In this document: piece after piece, positions 26,800-34,888 of the stretch | Layout of the letters: the number at the start of each line of letters is the position of its first letter | Position numbering within the stretch: position 1 is the stretch's first letter | Origin: Pelagicoccus sp. SDUM812005 | Lineage (GTDB): Bacteria; Verrucomicrobiota; Verrucomicrobiia; Opitutales; Opitutaceae | NCBI RefSeq assembly: GCF_031127875.1 | Contig: NZ_JARXIA010000007.1 | Span: 212,630 to 276,629, forward strand | Reading direction: 5' to 3' | DNA: 64,000 nucleotides | Made by a program: the position numbers and the translations under genes | Notes under the pieces: generated by a model | What the model was told of the DNA's origin: nothing | Seen by the model: only the letters and a program-made list of their open reading frames with translations | Databases searched by the model: none

Positions 26800-28197
26800 T
26801 TAGGCGGTTTTGGTTTGTTTTGAGAAGGCCTGGTAAAGCAGCCCGGTGATGAGCCAGCAAGGAAGCACGAAGTTGACTGCGGTGTAGCCCCGGTAGACGA
26901 TCAGGTAGAAGGAAGGGGCGACAGGAATGAGCCAGGCGAGCAATACGGCGAGGTTGAACGAGCTTTCGGGTACCAGTGATTGGAAGGTGGTGGCGTCGCG
27001 TTTGCGGAAGTACCAGTCGAAAAAGATGACGCCGCCCATGGGGGCTAGGATGGTGCCGTAGAGTCCGACAAATCCGAGCAGTTGCCAGGCGAAAGCTGGA
27101 AAAGCGCCCGCTGCAGTAGCGATCAAGCCTGCGGCGAAGGTAGTCCAAAATCTGGATACATTAGGAAATACGGTTTGGACCATCGCTTGAAAGGCGAGTC
27201 CGGCCCGGTAGATGGTTGGATTTGCGGTGGTCCATCCGGCCACGATGACGCAGACGATGCCGGCCAATCCGGCTACGTTGCTGGCCATGGGGCCGGGGAC
27301 AGGGTTTGCGTCCTGGTTGAGTTTTATTTGGGCGGCGAGCATGAAGGCGGCAGCGACCCAAGCCATGTAGTGGCCGACATACATGCCGGCGGTGGTGGCC
27401 CAGCCGGACGATGCCTTTCTCGCGAAACGAAAGACGGAAAGGTCAGCCATGCCGACGTGCATTGCCGCATTGCAGAACCAAGCGAAGATGAAAACGCTCC
27501 AGAATCCCATGGTAGATTGGTTTTCTCCTTCTTGGGCGAATAGGATCGATTCGCTCCAGATAGAATTGAGCTCCTCCCAGCTTCCCGCTCCGAGCTGTTT
27601 GAAGGCTACGATTCCGCACGCTAGAAATACTAGCACCATCCAAGGGGAGGCAATGTTGGCGAACTTTGCGACAGTGTCGTATCCAAGCGAGGCGACGAGC
27701 GCGATGACGAGACCAACGGCGATGACGATGATGACGAACAAGGCGCTGTTGGGAAAGAGGTCGCTGGTGGTCGGCATCGGCATGTCGAAGGGAATCCCGA
27801 CGGCAGTTGCCGACACGGTGATCATGGCCCCGGCGAGGAAGCAAAAGAGGAGTCCGTTCGCCAGGTTGTAGACGAGCACGAGCCATTTCCCGGCGATTTT
27901 CTCGAGGTGCTGGTAAAGGGTGAAGCGGGCTTTAATGGCAATGGGAGCGCAGACGTAGCGCCAGCTCAGCACAGCCATGAGATTGCCGAAAAGGAGGCCG
28001 AAAAAAATGTTCTGTAGCGATACGCCTGCGAGCAGGAAGAGCGGTCCGATCATGAATTCGGTTCCCGCGGCATGCTCTCCAGCATACATGCCCCAGAACT
28101 TGCCGGGGCCTTTAAGCGCGCGTTGGGGGACGGGCTCGCGTTCGTATTCGTCGCTTGCGGGTCTATTTTTTGGGGGTGCGATGGCGGTTGCTTCCAT
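26800..28197 (-). CDS. NCS1-family (nucleobase/cation symporter-1 type) permease
   Basis: A 465-residue inner-membrane transporter with about twelve predicted membrane segments. The opening KGPGKFWGMYAGEHAAGTEFMIGPLF and the pattern through VGMADLSVFRFARK and GWTTANPTIYRAGLAF resemble cytosine/allantoin-type NCS1 permeases with the LeuT fold. Known members import nucleobases, hydantoins or thiamine precursors with Na+ or H+. Members placed among glycan genes in Verrucomicrobia have no established substrate, so the true cargo here could be a sugar or uronate derivative. ATG at 28195-28197. Candidate operator F lies 98 bp upstream, suggesting its own promoter although the ABC permease ends only 130 bases before it. 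The 63-residue membrane protein and the CBM9-PKD lipoprotein follow. Confidence 0.86.
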   Translation of the reverse strand: MEATAIAPPKNRPASDEYEREPVPQRALKGPGKFWGMYAGEHAAGTEFMIGPLFLLAGVSLQNIFFGLLFGNLMAVLSWRYVCAPIAIKARFTLYQHLEKIAGKWLVLVYNLANGLLFCFLAGAMITVSATAVGIPFDMPMPTTSDLFPNSALFVIIVIAVGLVIALVASLGYDTVAKFANIASPWMVLVFLACGIVAFKQLGAGSWEELNSIWSESILFAQEGENQSTMGFWSVFIFAWFCNAAMHVGMADLSVFRFARKASSGWATTAGMYVGHYMAWVAAAFMLAAQIKLNQDANPVPGPMASNVAGLAGIVCVIVAGWTTANPTIYRAGLAFQAMVQTVFPNVSRFWTTFAAGLIATAAGAFPAFAWQLLGFVGLYGTILAPMGGVIFFDWYFRKRDATTFQSLVPESSFNLAVLLAWLIPVAPSFYLIVYRGYTAVNFVLPCWLITGLLYQAFSKQTKTA

Positions 28198-28294
28198 GAG
28201 GGGCTGGATTGATATTTATTGTGTGGCGGTTCGCAGGAGCGAAGGCGATTGGACTAAAGACCAAGGAAGGGATCTAACGACAAACTCGCCCTAA

Positions 28295-28307
28295 CGAGAC
28301 TGTCAGG
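28295..28307. promoter_or_regulatory. candidate operator, site F
   Basis: CGAGACTGTCAGG, in the 130-base gap between the ABC permease stop and the NCS1 permease start. Its position supports a separate promoter for the transporter unit. Confidence 0.52.
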
Positions 28308-28327
28308 TAAATCGAGGAAGGGGAGGC

Positions 28328-29197
28328 TTATCCCTTGATGGAGCCTTTGGTAATCCCGTTTACGTAATACTTCATGCCAAAGGCGAACACGATGATGAGC
28401 GGAATTGAGCCGATGATATAGCTAGCGAATTCGGGGCCGTGTTCCTGGGCGTGTTCGGAACTGTATTGAGTTACACGGAGAGTGAAGGTTTGCAAGTTGG
28501 GGGCGTCGATGGTGATGAGTGGCCACATATAGTCGTTGTAGATTCCGACGAAGCTCAGGATGCTCACGGTTGCAATCACGGGGAGGCAGAGAGGGAGGGC
28601 TATGCTGCGGTAAATTTGCAGCTCGCTCGCTCCATCGATCCGAGCGGAGTCGAAAAGGGATTGGGGCAAGTTCTCGATATAGGTGCGGCAGAGGATTATC
28701 CCTAGGACTTGACCTCCTGCTATGTAGTGTACCAGCAGCACCCAGGGTGTATTGAGAAACCCATGACCACCTTGCCCAAGCCAATCGTTTCCGCCCACGA
28801 ATGGGAATTGCTTGTACCACAGGAACATAGGTATCAGCGTTAAGATTCCGGGTACCATCATAAGGGCGAGTATGAGCAGGTAGATGAGTTCTTTCCCGGG
28901 GAACTGAATACGGGCGAAAACGTATCCGCTAAGACTGGACAGGAACGCTAGTAGGATGACGCTAACGCTAGCGGTAATGGCGCTGTTGAAAATCGAGTGC
29001 TGAATAAAACCGAGTGCTTGGGCGAAGAAGTCCCAGCGGATTTCCTCGGGCGGCGCCCAAAAGTCGTGGATCACCTCGTCCGAGCTTTTGACGGAAAGCA
29101 GGATTGTCATCAGGAAGGGCGCTATGGTTATCATGGCCATAGCGGAAAGGACAATGGCCGTTGCAGGTGAAATCCCCTTTTCCCTTGATGCTTTCAT
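28328..29197 (-). CDS. ABC sugar transporter permease, MalG type
   Basis: A 289-residue inner-membrane permease of the CUT1 (MalG/LacG) type. Six membrane segments are apparent, and the EAA loop is visible as FDSARIDGASELQIYRSIALPL, with the typical end KYYVNGITKGSIKG. It would pair with the permease half of the preceding fusion to form the channel. The ATG at 29195-29197 overlaps the TGA of the upstream fusion gene (ATGA), indicating coupling. A frame extension to 29578 lies inside the upstream gene and is discarded. No ATP-binding subunit is encoded in the window; CUT1 systems often share a distant MsmX/MalK-type ATPase. The substrate is probably an oligosaccharide, from the neighbouring leaderless sulfatase. 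Confidence 0.93.
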   Translation of the reverse strand: MKASREKGISPATAIVLSAMAMITIAPFLMTILLSVKSSDEVIHDFWAPPEEIRWDFFAQALGFIQHSIFNSAITASVSVILLAFLSSLSGYVFARIQFPGKELIYLLILALMMVPGILTLIPMFLWYKQFPFVGGNDWLGQGGHGFLNTPWVLLVHYIAGGQVLGIILCRTYIENLPQSLFDSARIDGASELQIYRSIALPLCLPVIATVSILSFVGIYNDYMWPLITIDAPNLQTFTLRVTQYSSEHAQEHGPEFASYIIGSIPLIIVFAFGMKYYVNGITKGSIKG

Positions 29198-31725
29198 GAG
29201 TATCCCTCCGACTTTTTCAGGAATTTCAAGTTCAAGAGGGTGACGCAAAGAATAAAAAGGAACAGGACTGTTCCTATGGCTGCACCGTATCCGAAGTTTC
29301 CGTACAGGAAGGCCTCTTTGTACATTGAGTAGGCAGGGACGTGAGTGGAGAGCCCGGGGCCGCCTCCTGTCATCAACAAGATTGCTTGGATTTCTTGGAT
29401 GGAGCCGATCACGGCTAGGATAATTAAGAGTCGTGTTTCGCTTCTGACCAGGGGAATGTCTATATTTCGGATTCGGGCGAGGGTGCTGTCCGATTCCAAG
29501 GCATAGGCATCCTTTATGTCGTCTGAAATATTCATCAAGGAGGCTAGGTAGATGAGTAGTCCGATCGCTCCGACCCATGGGAATCCCATGAAGATGATTG
29601 AGGCGAGCGCGAGCGAGTGTTCTCCTAGCCAGCTGCTGGCAAAAGTTTCTGCTCCGATGGCGACGAGCGTTTGGTTAATCAAGCCGCTGGTAGGATTGTA
29701 GAGGTTTTTCCAGATGAGCACGATGACGATGGCGGGAACGAGCGTGGGAAAGAGCAAGATCCCGCGGAAAATACGCTGAACCCTCGTGTTGGAAACGCAT
29801 AGTAGCAGCTGGGCAGCAAAAAAGGGGAACACGGTTGCTTTGATCACGCTCGCGATCAGGAGTATTAGCATGTTCAGCAAGCCAAAAAGGAATTGGTCGT
29901 CCTGTAGCACTCGTGAAAAGTTTTTTAGTCCTATGAAGTTGGGATATCGCCAGCTGGACCAATCTGTAAGTGAAAAGTAGATACTGGAGATCGCCGGCCA
30001 GTAGTTGAATACGAGAAGGAGCAGGATTGTTGGGGTGAGGAGCATAAAGCCGATTGTGGCCTTGGGGCGATGTTCGGATTTTGCCTTAAGTATGTTGGCA
30101 AACGCGAATACGCAGTAGGCGGATAGGAGTATCGCAATCGCTAGCAGTCCATTGTCGAAGGGGTTCCATGCGTCGGTTTTCCGTTCCCTGACGGGTAAGA
30201 AGTCGCGAGTGGTGGGGTCGAGGTCGTATTGATAGTTCGCCCGCAGACGCAGTACTGCTTCTTTCATGGAACGATCGTAAGCTTCGAGGAAACGATCAAG
30301 GTCGGTGCGTCCTCCCAAGTAGTCCTGGAGGTGAACGACGAAGTCGCCCACGCTTTTTTGTTCGTCGAAGAGTCCGCGAAACTCCAGTTTTACAACGCCG
30401 TTTCCGCCGAAGGCTTGGTACTGTTCTTCGAGGCCAGGGAGCATCGTTACTCCTTTGATCGTGAGAGGTCCGCTTAGATTGTATCCGTTTTCTAAAGTCA
30501 GATCGTGAAGGAGTTGCCCGGACTCGGGAGTCGCGATGAACATTAGAAAGTCCATTACCCGTCTTTCGTGTTCAGGGTCTGGCTTCTTCGTTACCGAGAG
30601 TAGGGTGCCGCCATTGAAGAACCCGCGAATGGGCCCGCTTACCAGAGGGTCGTCTTGAATGGGGGGTAGCCACATGACTCCGGTTTTGAACCGGCGGTCC
30701 GGGGCCGAGTTTTTTTGGTACTGGTCGTGGGTGAAAATGAATTGGCTACCCGCTAGCATCATTGCTGCTTCCTGTCTCATGAAGGCGTTCTGAGCGGATG
30801 CGATGTCAGATCCGATGTACCCTTTCTGAAAGAATTGGGAGAGCTCTTGCAGTCTCAGGTAAATGCGGCGGAATGCTTCTGATCTAAAATCGATTTTACC
30901 GCTTTCTATCCCGTTGATCACTCTCTCGGCGTTGAGGGGAATTTGTCGGTCGAAGAAGGGATTGGCGGGGTCATAGGTAAAATCTGAATGAGCGATGGGA
31001 TCGAAGTCCCAGTCCCCAGGCTGCGCTGCGAGTAGTGGAATCTTGTCCCGGAGGTAGGCGTCGTTCAAGGCCCTCACCAGCCATCCGATGTTTCCTGCCC
31101 AGATGGAGCTGAAATCGCCCGGCATCGAAAAGGGAGTGTATCCTGCTGCCTTGATGGCGCGGCAGGTATCCAGCAGTTCATTCCAGCTTTGCGGTTCGCG
31201 TAACTCCAGCTCTTCGAATATGTCCTTGTTGTAGTAGATCCCTACGGAGATGAGGTCCAAAGGGAGCATGTAGAGCTCGCCGCCGTAGTTATCGAATTCA
31301 TACACGTTCAGCTCGCGAAAGGAATCGATGAACTTTTTCCCGGTGTAGGGATTGGTTTGCTCGAGGTAGGGAGTGAGGGCTACCCATTTTCCGAGGGCGT
31401 CGTAGCCCTTGGTCATGTTCCCATTGTAGATGTCCGGCATCAGCTCGAGGCCGGCGGCCTCGCGCGTGCGGACGTACGTTGCGAGCTGGTTGCCGGTGGT
31501 GAAGGTTAGTTCGATCTCAACGTTCGGATGGAGCGCTTCGTATCGTCGGGCTATCTCCTCGAACGCGGCTTTGTAGTTTGTACGGTCCGTGGCGAAGCGG
31601 ATGGTCTCTTTTTTAGCGGGCAGAAGTGAGGCGCTTCGCCCTGCTAGCGTAGCGGGCAGCCAGCAGGCAAGCATCGTGAAGACGAGAACTACTCTTGATA
31701 GGGATAGCTGGAGTATGGAAACCAT
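29194..31725 (-). CDS. fused ABC solute-binding protein and MalF-type permease
   Basis: An 843-residue fusion. After a signal-like segment (SRVVLVFTMLACWLPATLAG) comes a CUT1 family-1 solute-binding domain to about residue 500 (TIRFATDRTNYKAAFEEIARRYE opening, MPDIYNGNMTKGYDALGKW, SVGIYYNKDIFEEL, SWNELLDTCRAIKAAGYTPF). A linker leads to a membrane segment near 520 and then a MalF-type permease with about six segments and an EAA loop (DIKDAYALESDSTLARIRNIDIPL), ending at KKSEGYS. Binding protein and permease are normally separate. ATG 31725 is preferred over a TTG at 31743. Its stop overlaps the MalG-type permease start; the sulfatase gene ends 86 bases upstream. Fusing the binder keeps it tethered at the membrane. 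Confidence 0.9.
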   Translation of the reverse strand: MVSILQLSLSRVVLVFTMLACWLPATLAGRSASLLPAKKETIRFATDRTNYKAAFEEIARRYEALHPNVEIELTFTTGNQLATYVRTREAAGLELMPDIYNGNMTKGYDALGKWVALTPYLEQTNPYTGKKFIDSFRELNVYEFDNYGGELYMLPLDLISVGIYYNKDIFEELELREPQSWNELLDTCRAIKAAGYTPFSMPGDFSSIWAGNIGWLVRALNDAYLRDKIPLLAAQPGDWDFDPIAHSDFTYDPANPFFDRQIPLNAERVINGIESGKIDFRSEAFRRIYLRLQELSQFFQKGYIGSDIASAQNAFMRQEAAMMLAGSQFIFTHDQYQKNSAPDRRFKTGVMWLPPIQDDPLVSGPIRGFFNGGTLLSVTKKPDPEHERRVMDFLMFIATPESGQLLHDLTLENGYNLSGPLTIKGVTMLPGLEEQYQAFGGNGVVKLEFRGLFDEQKSVGDFVVHLQDYLGGRTDLDRFLEAYDRSMKEAVLRLRANYQYDLDPTTRDFLPVRERKTDAWNPFDNGLLAIAILLSAYCVFAFANILKAKSEHRPKATIGFMLLTPTILLLLVFNYWPAISSIYFSLTDWSSWRYPNFIGLKNFSRVLQDDQFLFGLLNMLILLIASVIKATVFPFFAAQLLLCVSNTRVQRIFRGILLFPTLVPAIVIVLIWKNLYNPTSGLINQTLVAIGAETFASSWLGEHSLALASIIFMGFPWVGAIGLLIYLASLMNISDDIKDAYALESDSTLARIRNIDIPLVRSETRLLIILAVIGSIQEIQAILLMTGGGPGLSTHVPAYSMYKEAFLYGNFGYGAAIGTVLFLFILCVTLLNLKFLKKSEGYS

Positions 31726-31811
31726 CGGGGTGCATTTTCTCAAGAACAGGGCCGAAGGTGGGGAGCCTCGATTGTATTTTCGAGGACAGTTTTGTCTTTA
31801 TGCGTCCGCTA

Positions 31812-33593
31812 TCAACTGGAAGGGAATTCGTATTTGGTCAGCAGTTCTTGTTTTGGGGTCCACAGCTCGATGGACTCGAATCGTACGCGGCCATTGCCCG
31901 GGGAGAGGTGCAGCGAGAGCTTCGAGAGAGCGGTCTCCACCGGAAGGTCTATCTCGCAATGCTGCCTGAGGCAGGGCGAGCTCAGTTCGATGGGCTGGAG
32001 CCTGACGCGCTCTTGCCCGTCGGTGAAGGAGACGGCGATGGAGATTTCTTCCGTAGTCTCGCAGGAGAAGCGCAGTATTCCCGGCTCGAAGAGGGAAGGG
32101 GTCACTCTGGTAGTGACGCTAGGATCCTCTCCGTTGTAGTCGACTTGCATACCGCCCTTTTGGGACTGGACTTTGGCGCTTTCACTGCCGATCCAAACTC
32201 CGGCGACGTTGCCTTTGTAGTCAGCGTTGGGGTGGGGCAGCAAGCATTGGCTGGCTTGTAGGTTTTGTTCGATTAAAGCGTCCAGCTCTTCCACGATGTC
32301 GTTACGTTGGCCGGACAAATCGTTTTGCTCCCCGATGTCCTCCGCGAGATTGTAGAGCTCGTAGCGATGCTTTTGGTCGCTTGTGTCGTGGTAGAATCGA
32401 TACAGTTTCCAAGAACCTTTCCGGACGGAAGTGTTGGGGAGGTTCATAGTCGCGGGCACGAAGTGGGGGAAATGGGAGAAGAGCGGCCCTCGGTCGTGGG
32501 GTTGCGACCGCAAGGCGGGAACGAAGCTAACTCCGTCCAAGTGAGCTTCGGGCGCTGGCGCTTGCCCGAGCATTTCGAGAAATGTGGGATAGAAGTCGGT
32601 GGTAGAAACGACGGAATCGTTGACTGTAGGCCTTTCTGCTACGCCAGGCCAATGCACGATTAGCGGGATACGCACCCCGCCTTCGTAGTTGTTGCCTTTG
32701 CCCGAGCGCAGCGGGAAATTGCTGGTGGGGTAGGTGCCTTCGACCACGTCGTACATATTGCCTCCGTTGTCCGAGGTGAAGACGACTATGGTGTCCTCTT
32801 GCAGTCCGAGCCGTTCCAGGGCGTCCAGCACTTTGCCTACGTTTTGGTCGAGAATGTCGACCATTGCTCCCATGTTGGGGTTTCGTTGGCGTTCTGCGTC
32901 GTCCACTCTTTTCTCGTATTTGGCTTTGAGATCCGGCTTGGATTGAAAGGGGGCGTGAACGTCGTAGAGCCAGAGGCAGAGGAAGAACGGGTCGGAGCGC
33001 TTGTCCTCGATAAATTTGACTGCTTGGTCTCCGAGCACGTCGGTGATATGGGTCCCTTCTTCGACCTCGGGCAGGGTGTCGCAATCCCAGGGGGCGAAAA
33101 AGTTGCCTGGGGTAGGTGGCCCGGAATGGTGGCGCCCGCCGACTACGGTATCGAAGCCGAAATTTTCCGGAATATGGGGAGCGTGCCCAAGGTGCCACTT
33201 GCCCATAAGGGCATTGTGGTAGCCGGCCTTTTTGAGGTCTGCTCCGATGGTGCGGTAGTCGAGGCTGAGACGGTTGATGGGGGTGGGAGCGGCAGCGCGC
33301 TGGTCGGCCGGGGCGGTCTTGTGCTCTCGTCCTTCCAGAATCTCTGGAATCTCGTGCCCAGTGGGCATCGTGAAGTGCAGGCGTCCTGGATTGCGACCCG
33401 TAAGAATGCTGGCTCGGGTCGGAGAGCAGAGCGGACTGGCCGAGTAGGCGTCGGTGAACTTCATGCCCTTGGCGGCGATACGGTTGATGTTGGGCGTCTG
33501 GTAGAAAGTGCTGCCGTAAGGTTCGGTGTCCATCCAGCCGAGGTCGTCCGCGAGGATGAAGACCAGGTTTTTGGGGGTAGGGGCTTGCTTCAT
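31812..33593 (-). CDS. S1-type sulfatase without signal peptide
   Basis: Type I sulfatase of 593 residues that removes sulfate esters after conversion of Cys56 to formylglycine (PLCSPTRASILTGR, canonical CxPxR). Metal and substrate-site motifs follow: LADDLGW, GKWHLGH, FFLCLWLYDVHAPFQ, VFTSDNGGNMYD and GGVRIPLIVHWPG. The protein starts directly with MKQAPTPKNLVFILADD; no upstream in-frame start codon adds a signal peptide, so it appears cytoplasmic, unlike its close paralogue at 48511 which has one. A C-terminal extension (from about residue 460) has a beta-rich look. It heads the operon that continues with the ABC transporter, fitting desulfation of imported oligosaccharides. Divergent from the LacI-type gene, with operator site G between. 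Confidence 0.93.
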   Translation of the reverse strand: MKQAPTPKNLVFILADDLGWMDTEPYGSTFYQTPNINRIAAKGMKFTDAYSASPLCSPTRASILTGRNPGRLHFTMPTGHEIPEILEGREHKTAPADQRAAAPTPINRLSLDYRTIGADLKKAGYHNALMGKWHLGHAPHIPENFGFDTVVGGRHHSGPPTPGNFFAPWDCDTLPEVEEGTHITDVLGDQAVKFIEDKRSDPFFLCLWLYDVHAPFQSKPDLKAKYEKRVDDAERQRNPNMGAMVDILDQNVGKVLDALERLGLQEDTIVVFTSDNGGNMYDVVEGTYPTSNFPLRSGKGNNYEGGVRIPLIVHWPGVAERPTVNDSVVSTTDFYPTFLEMLGQAPAPEAHLDGVSFVPALRSQPHDRGPLFSHFPHFVPATMNLPNTSVRKGSWKLYRFYHDTSDQKHRYELYNLAEDIGEQNDLSGQRNDIVEELDALIEQNLQASQCLLPHPNADYKGNVAGVWIGSESAKVQSQKGGMQVDYNGEDPSVTTRVTPSLFEPGILRFSCETTEEISIAVSFTDGQERVRLQPIELSSPCLRQHCEIDLPVETALSKLSLHLSPGNGRVRFESIELWTPKQELLTKYEFPSS

Positions 33594-33687
33594 AGAGTAC
33601 GAATGCCTCGAGGCACCGCAGAATTATTAATCGTAAGGTTGGCTCAATATTAGGCTCAGCTTCATGTCGGCGGCGACCTAAGGAGAG

Positions 33688-33700
33688 CTTGACTGTCAGG
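33688..33700. promoter_or_regulatory. candidate operator, site G
   Basis: CTTGACTGTCAGG, 70 bp before the LacI-type ATG and 95 bp before the divergent sulfatase ATG. It overlaps the right arm of a larger inverted repeat GGCGACCT (33672-33679) / AGGTCGCC (33698-33705). Position fits autoregulation. Confidence 0.62.
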
Positions 33701-33730
33701 TCGCCTTGGGCTGGAGCTGGATCGCTACAA

Positions 33731-33750
33731 TTTTCTAGGCTTTTCTAGGC
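33731..33750. repeat. two exact copies of a 10-bp tandem repeat
   Basis: TTTTCTAGGC occurs twice in direct succession, ending 20 bases before the LacI-type start codon. Function unknown; it lies where the transcript leader should be. Confidence 0.8.
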
Positions 33751-33769
33751 TTTTTGATACCCCCGAACG

Positions 33770-34810
33770 ATGCCCTCCAAAGTTACGATCAGAGATATTG
33801 CTAAAGTTTGCGGCGTGTCGCGAACAACGGTCTCCGCCGCTCTACGCAACGCCGCAGGCGTTTCGAAAGCTCAACGCGATAAGATCCAAGCGGCAGCCAA
33901 GGAGATGGGGTATGTGAGGGACATGAAGGTGGCCCAGGTCATGTCACACATCGCCAAGTCGGGAACGGATGGACATCTCAGGCGCATCGCCATGGTCAGC
34001 GCGCCGGAGGTCAACGGACCTCCGCCGTGGAAGGCGAACGGGCTCATGAATCGCTTCTACAATGGAGTGAAGTCCCAAGCCGAGAGCTTGGGTTGCGGCT
34101 TCGAAGCGTTTTGGATGGCGGAGCCGGGCATGTCGAGCCGGCGTCTAGCGGAAATCATCTACTCGAGAGGCATCGATGGTATCGTGCTGATGCTCGATTA
34201 TGGCAAGGATCCTACGCGTATCGACTTCGACTTCAGTCAGTTCGCGGTATCGGTCATCGGCAAGTCGCTGGAGTGGCCGCATCTGTATTCGGCTGAGGGC
34301 GACTTGCACCAGGGAATGTTGATGGCTATGGATCAAGCTAGGAATTATGGATACAAACGCCCCGGGTTGATGCTGCGTGAATCCTCCTCAAAGCGCGCAG
34401 AGCACAGTTGGGAGGCGGCCTACTACCTTGCCCAAAGCCGCTTGGATCTCGCGGAGCGGATTCCAGTTTGCAAGTTTGGTTTCGAGGACACGGACGCAAT
34501 TCGTGTCTGGTTCGATGAATACAAGCCAGATGTTATCATCGGCCATGAACCGCCTGGGTTGAAGTTGTTGAACAAATACAATATCAGTGTTCCGGATGAC
34601 GTCGCATTCATCGCTTTGGAAATGCACGATCCAAACTCGGAGGTGGCAGGTGTGGATATCAAGCCGGAGGGGATCGCGGCGGCCGCTGTTGACCTGCTCT
34701 CGGAGCAATTCCGGAAAAACCAGCAAGGACTGCCGGATAACCCGGAAACAGTCATCGTCAAATGCGAATGGCATGACGGCAAGACCCTGCCGTTTATCGG
34801 TAGGGATTGA
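33770..34810 (+). CDS. LacI-family transcriptional regulator
   Basis: A 346-residue regulator. The N-terminal helix-turn-helix is typical (TIRDIAKVCGVSRTTVSAALRNAAGVSKAQRDKI, residues about 5-40) with the hinge following. The remainder is a periplasmic-binding-protein-like effector domain (NRFYNGVKSQAESLG, SRGIDGIVLMLDYG, SVPDDVAFIALEMHD, VDIKPEGIAAAAVDLL). The divergent arrangement with the sulfatase-ABC operon and the candidate operator in the shared 176-base region suggest that it controls that operon and itself. The same sequence element recurs upstream of six other units, so it may be the regulator of the left half of the locus; the effector would then be a breakdown sugar. Binding of this protein to that element is inference. 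Confidence 0.95.
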   Translation: MPSKVTIRDIAKVCGVSRTTVSAALRNAAGVSKAQRDKIQAAAKEMGYVRDMKVAQVMSHIAKSGTDGHLRRIAMVSAPEVNGPPPWKANGLMNRFYNGVKSQAESLGCGFEAFWMAEPGMSSRRLAEIIYSRGIDGIVLMLDYGKDPTRIDFDFSQFAVSVIGKSLEWPHLYSAEGDLHQGMLMAMDQARNYGYKRPGLMLRESSSKRAEHSWEAAYYLAQSRLDLAERIPVCKFGFEDTDAIRVWFDEYKPDVIIGHEPPGLKLLNKYNISVPDDVAFIALEMHDPNSEVAGVDIKPEGIAAAAVDLLSEQFRKNQQGLPDNPETVIVKCEWHDGKTLPFIGRD

Positions 34811-34888
34811 GAGTCACTGCCGGGGTGAGTCGCTAAGGCAGAGCTCTTGGTATTTCTTGAATGAGCGCTGGAGATGATCCGCGAATCT

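Noticed and set aside
29198..29578. N-terminal extension of the MalG-type permease
   Set aside because: It overlaps the permease domain of the upstream fusion in another frame; the ATGA overlap gives the natural start.
32799..33653. 284-codon plus-strand frame across the sulfatase
   Set aside because: Antisense to a clear sulfatase; no domain, no ribosome site.
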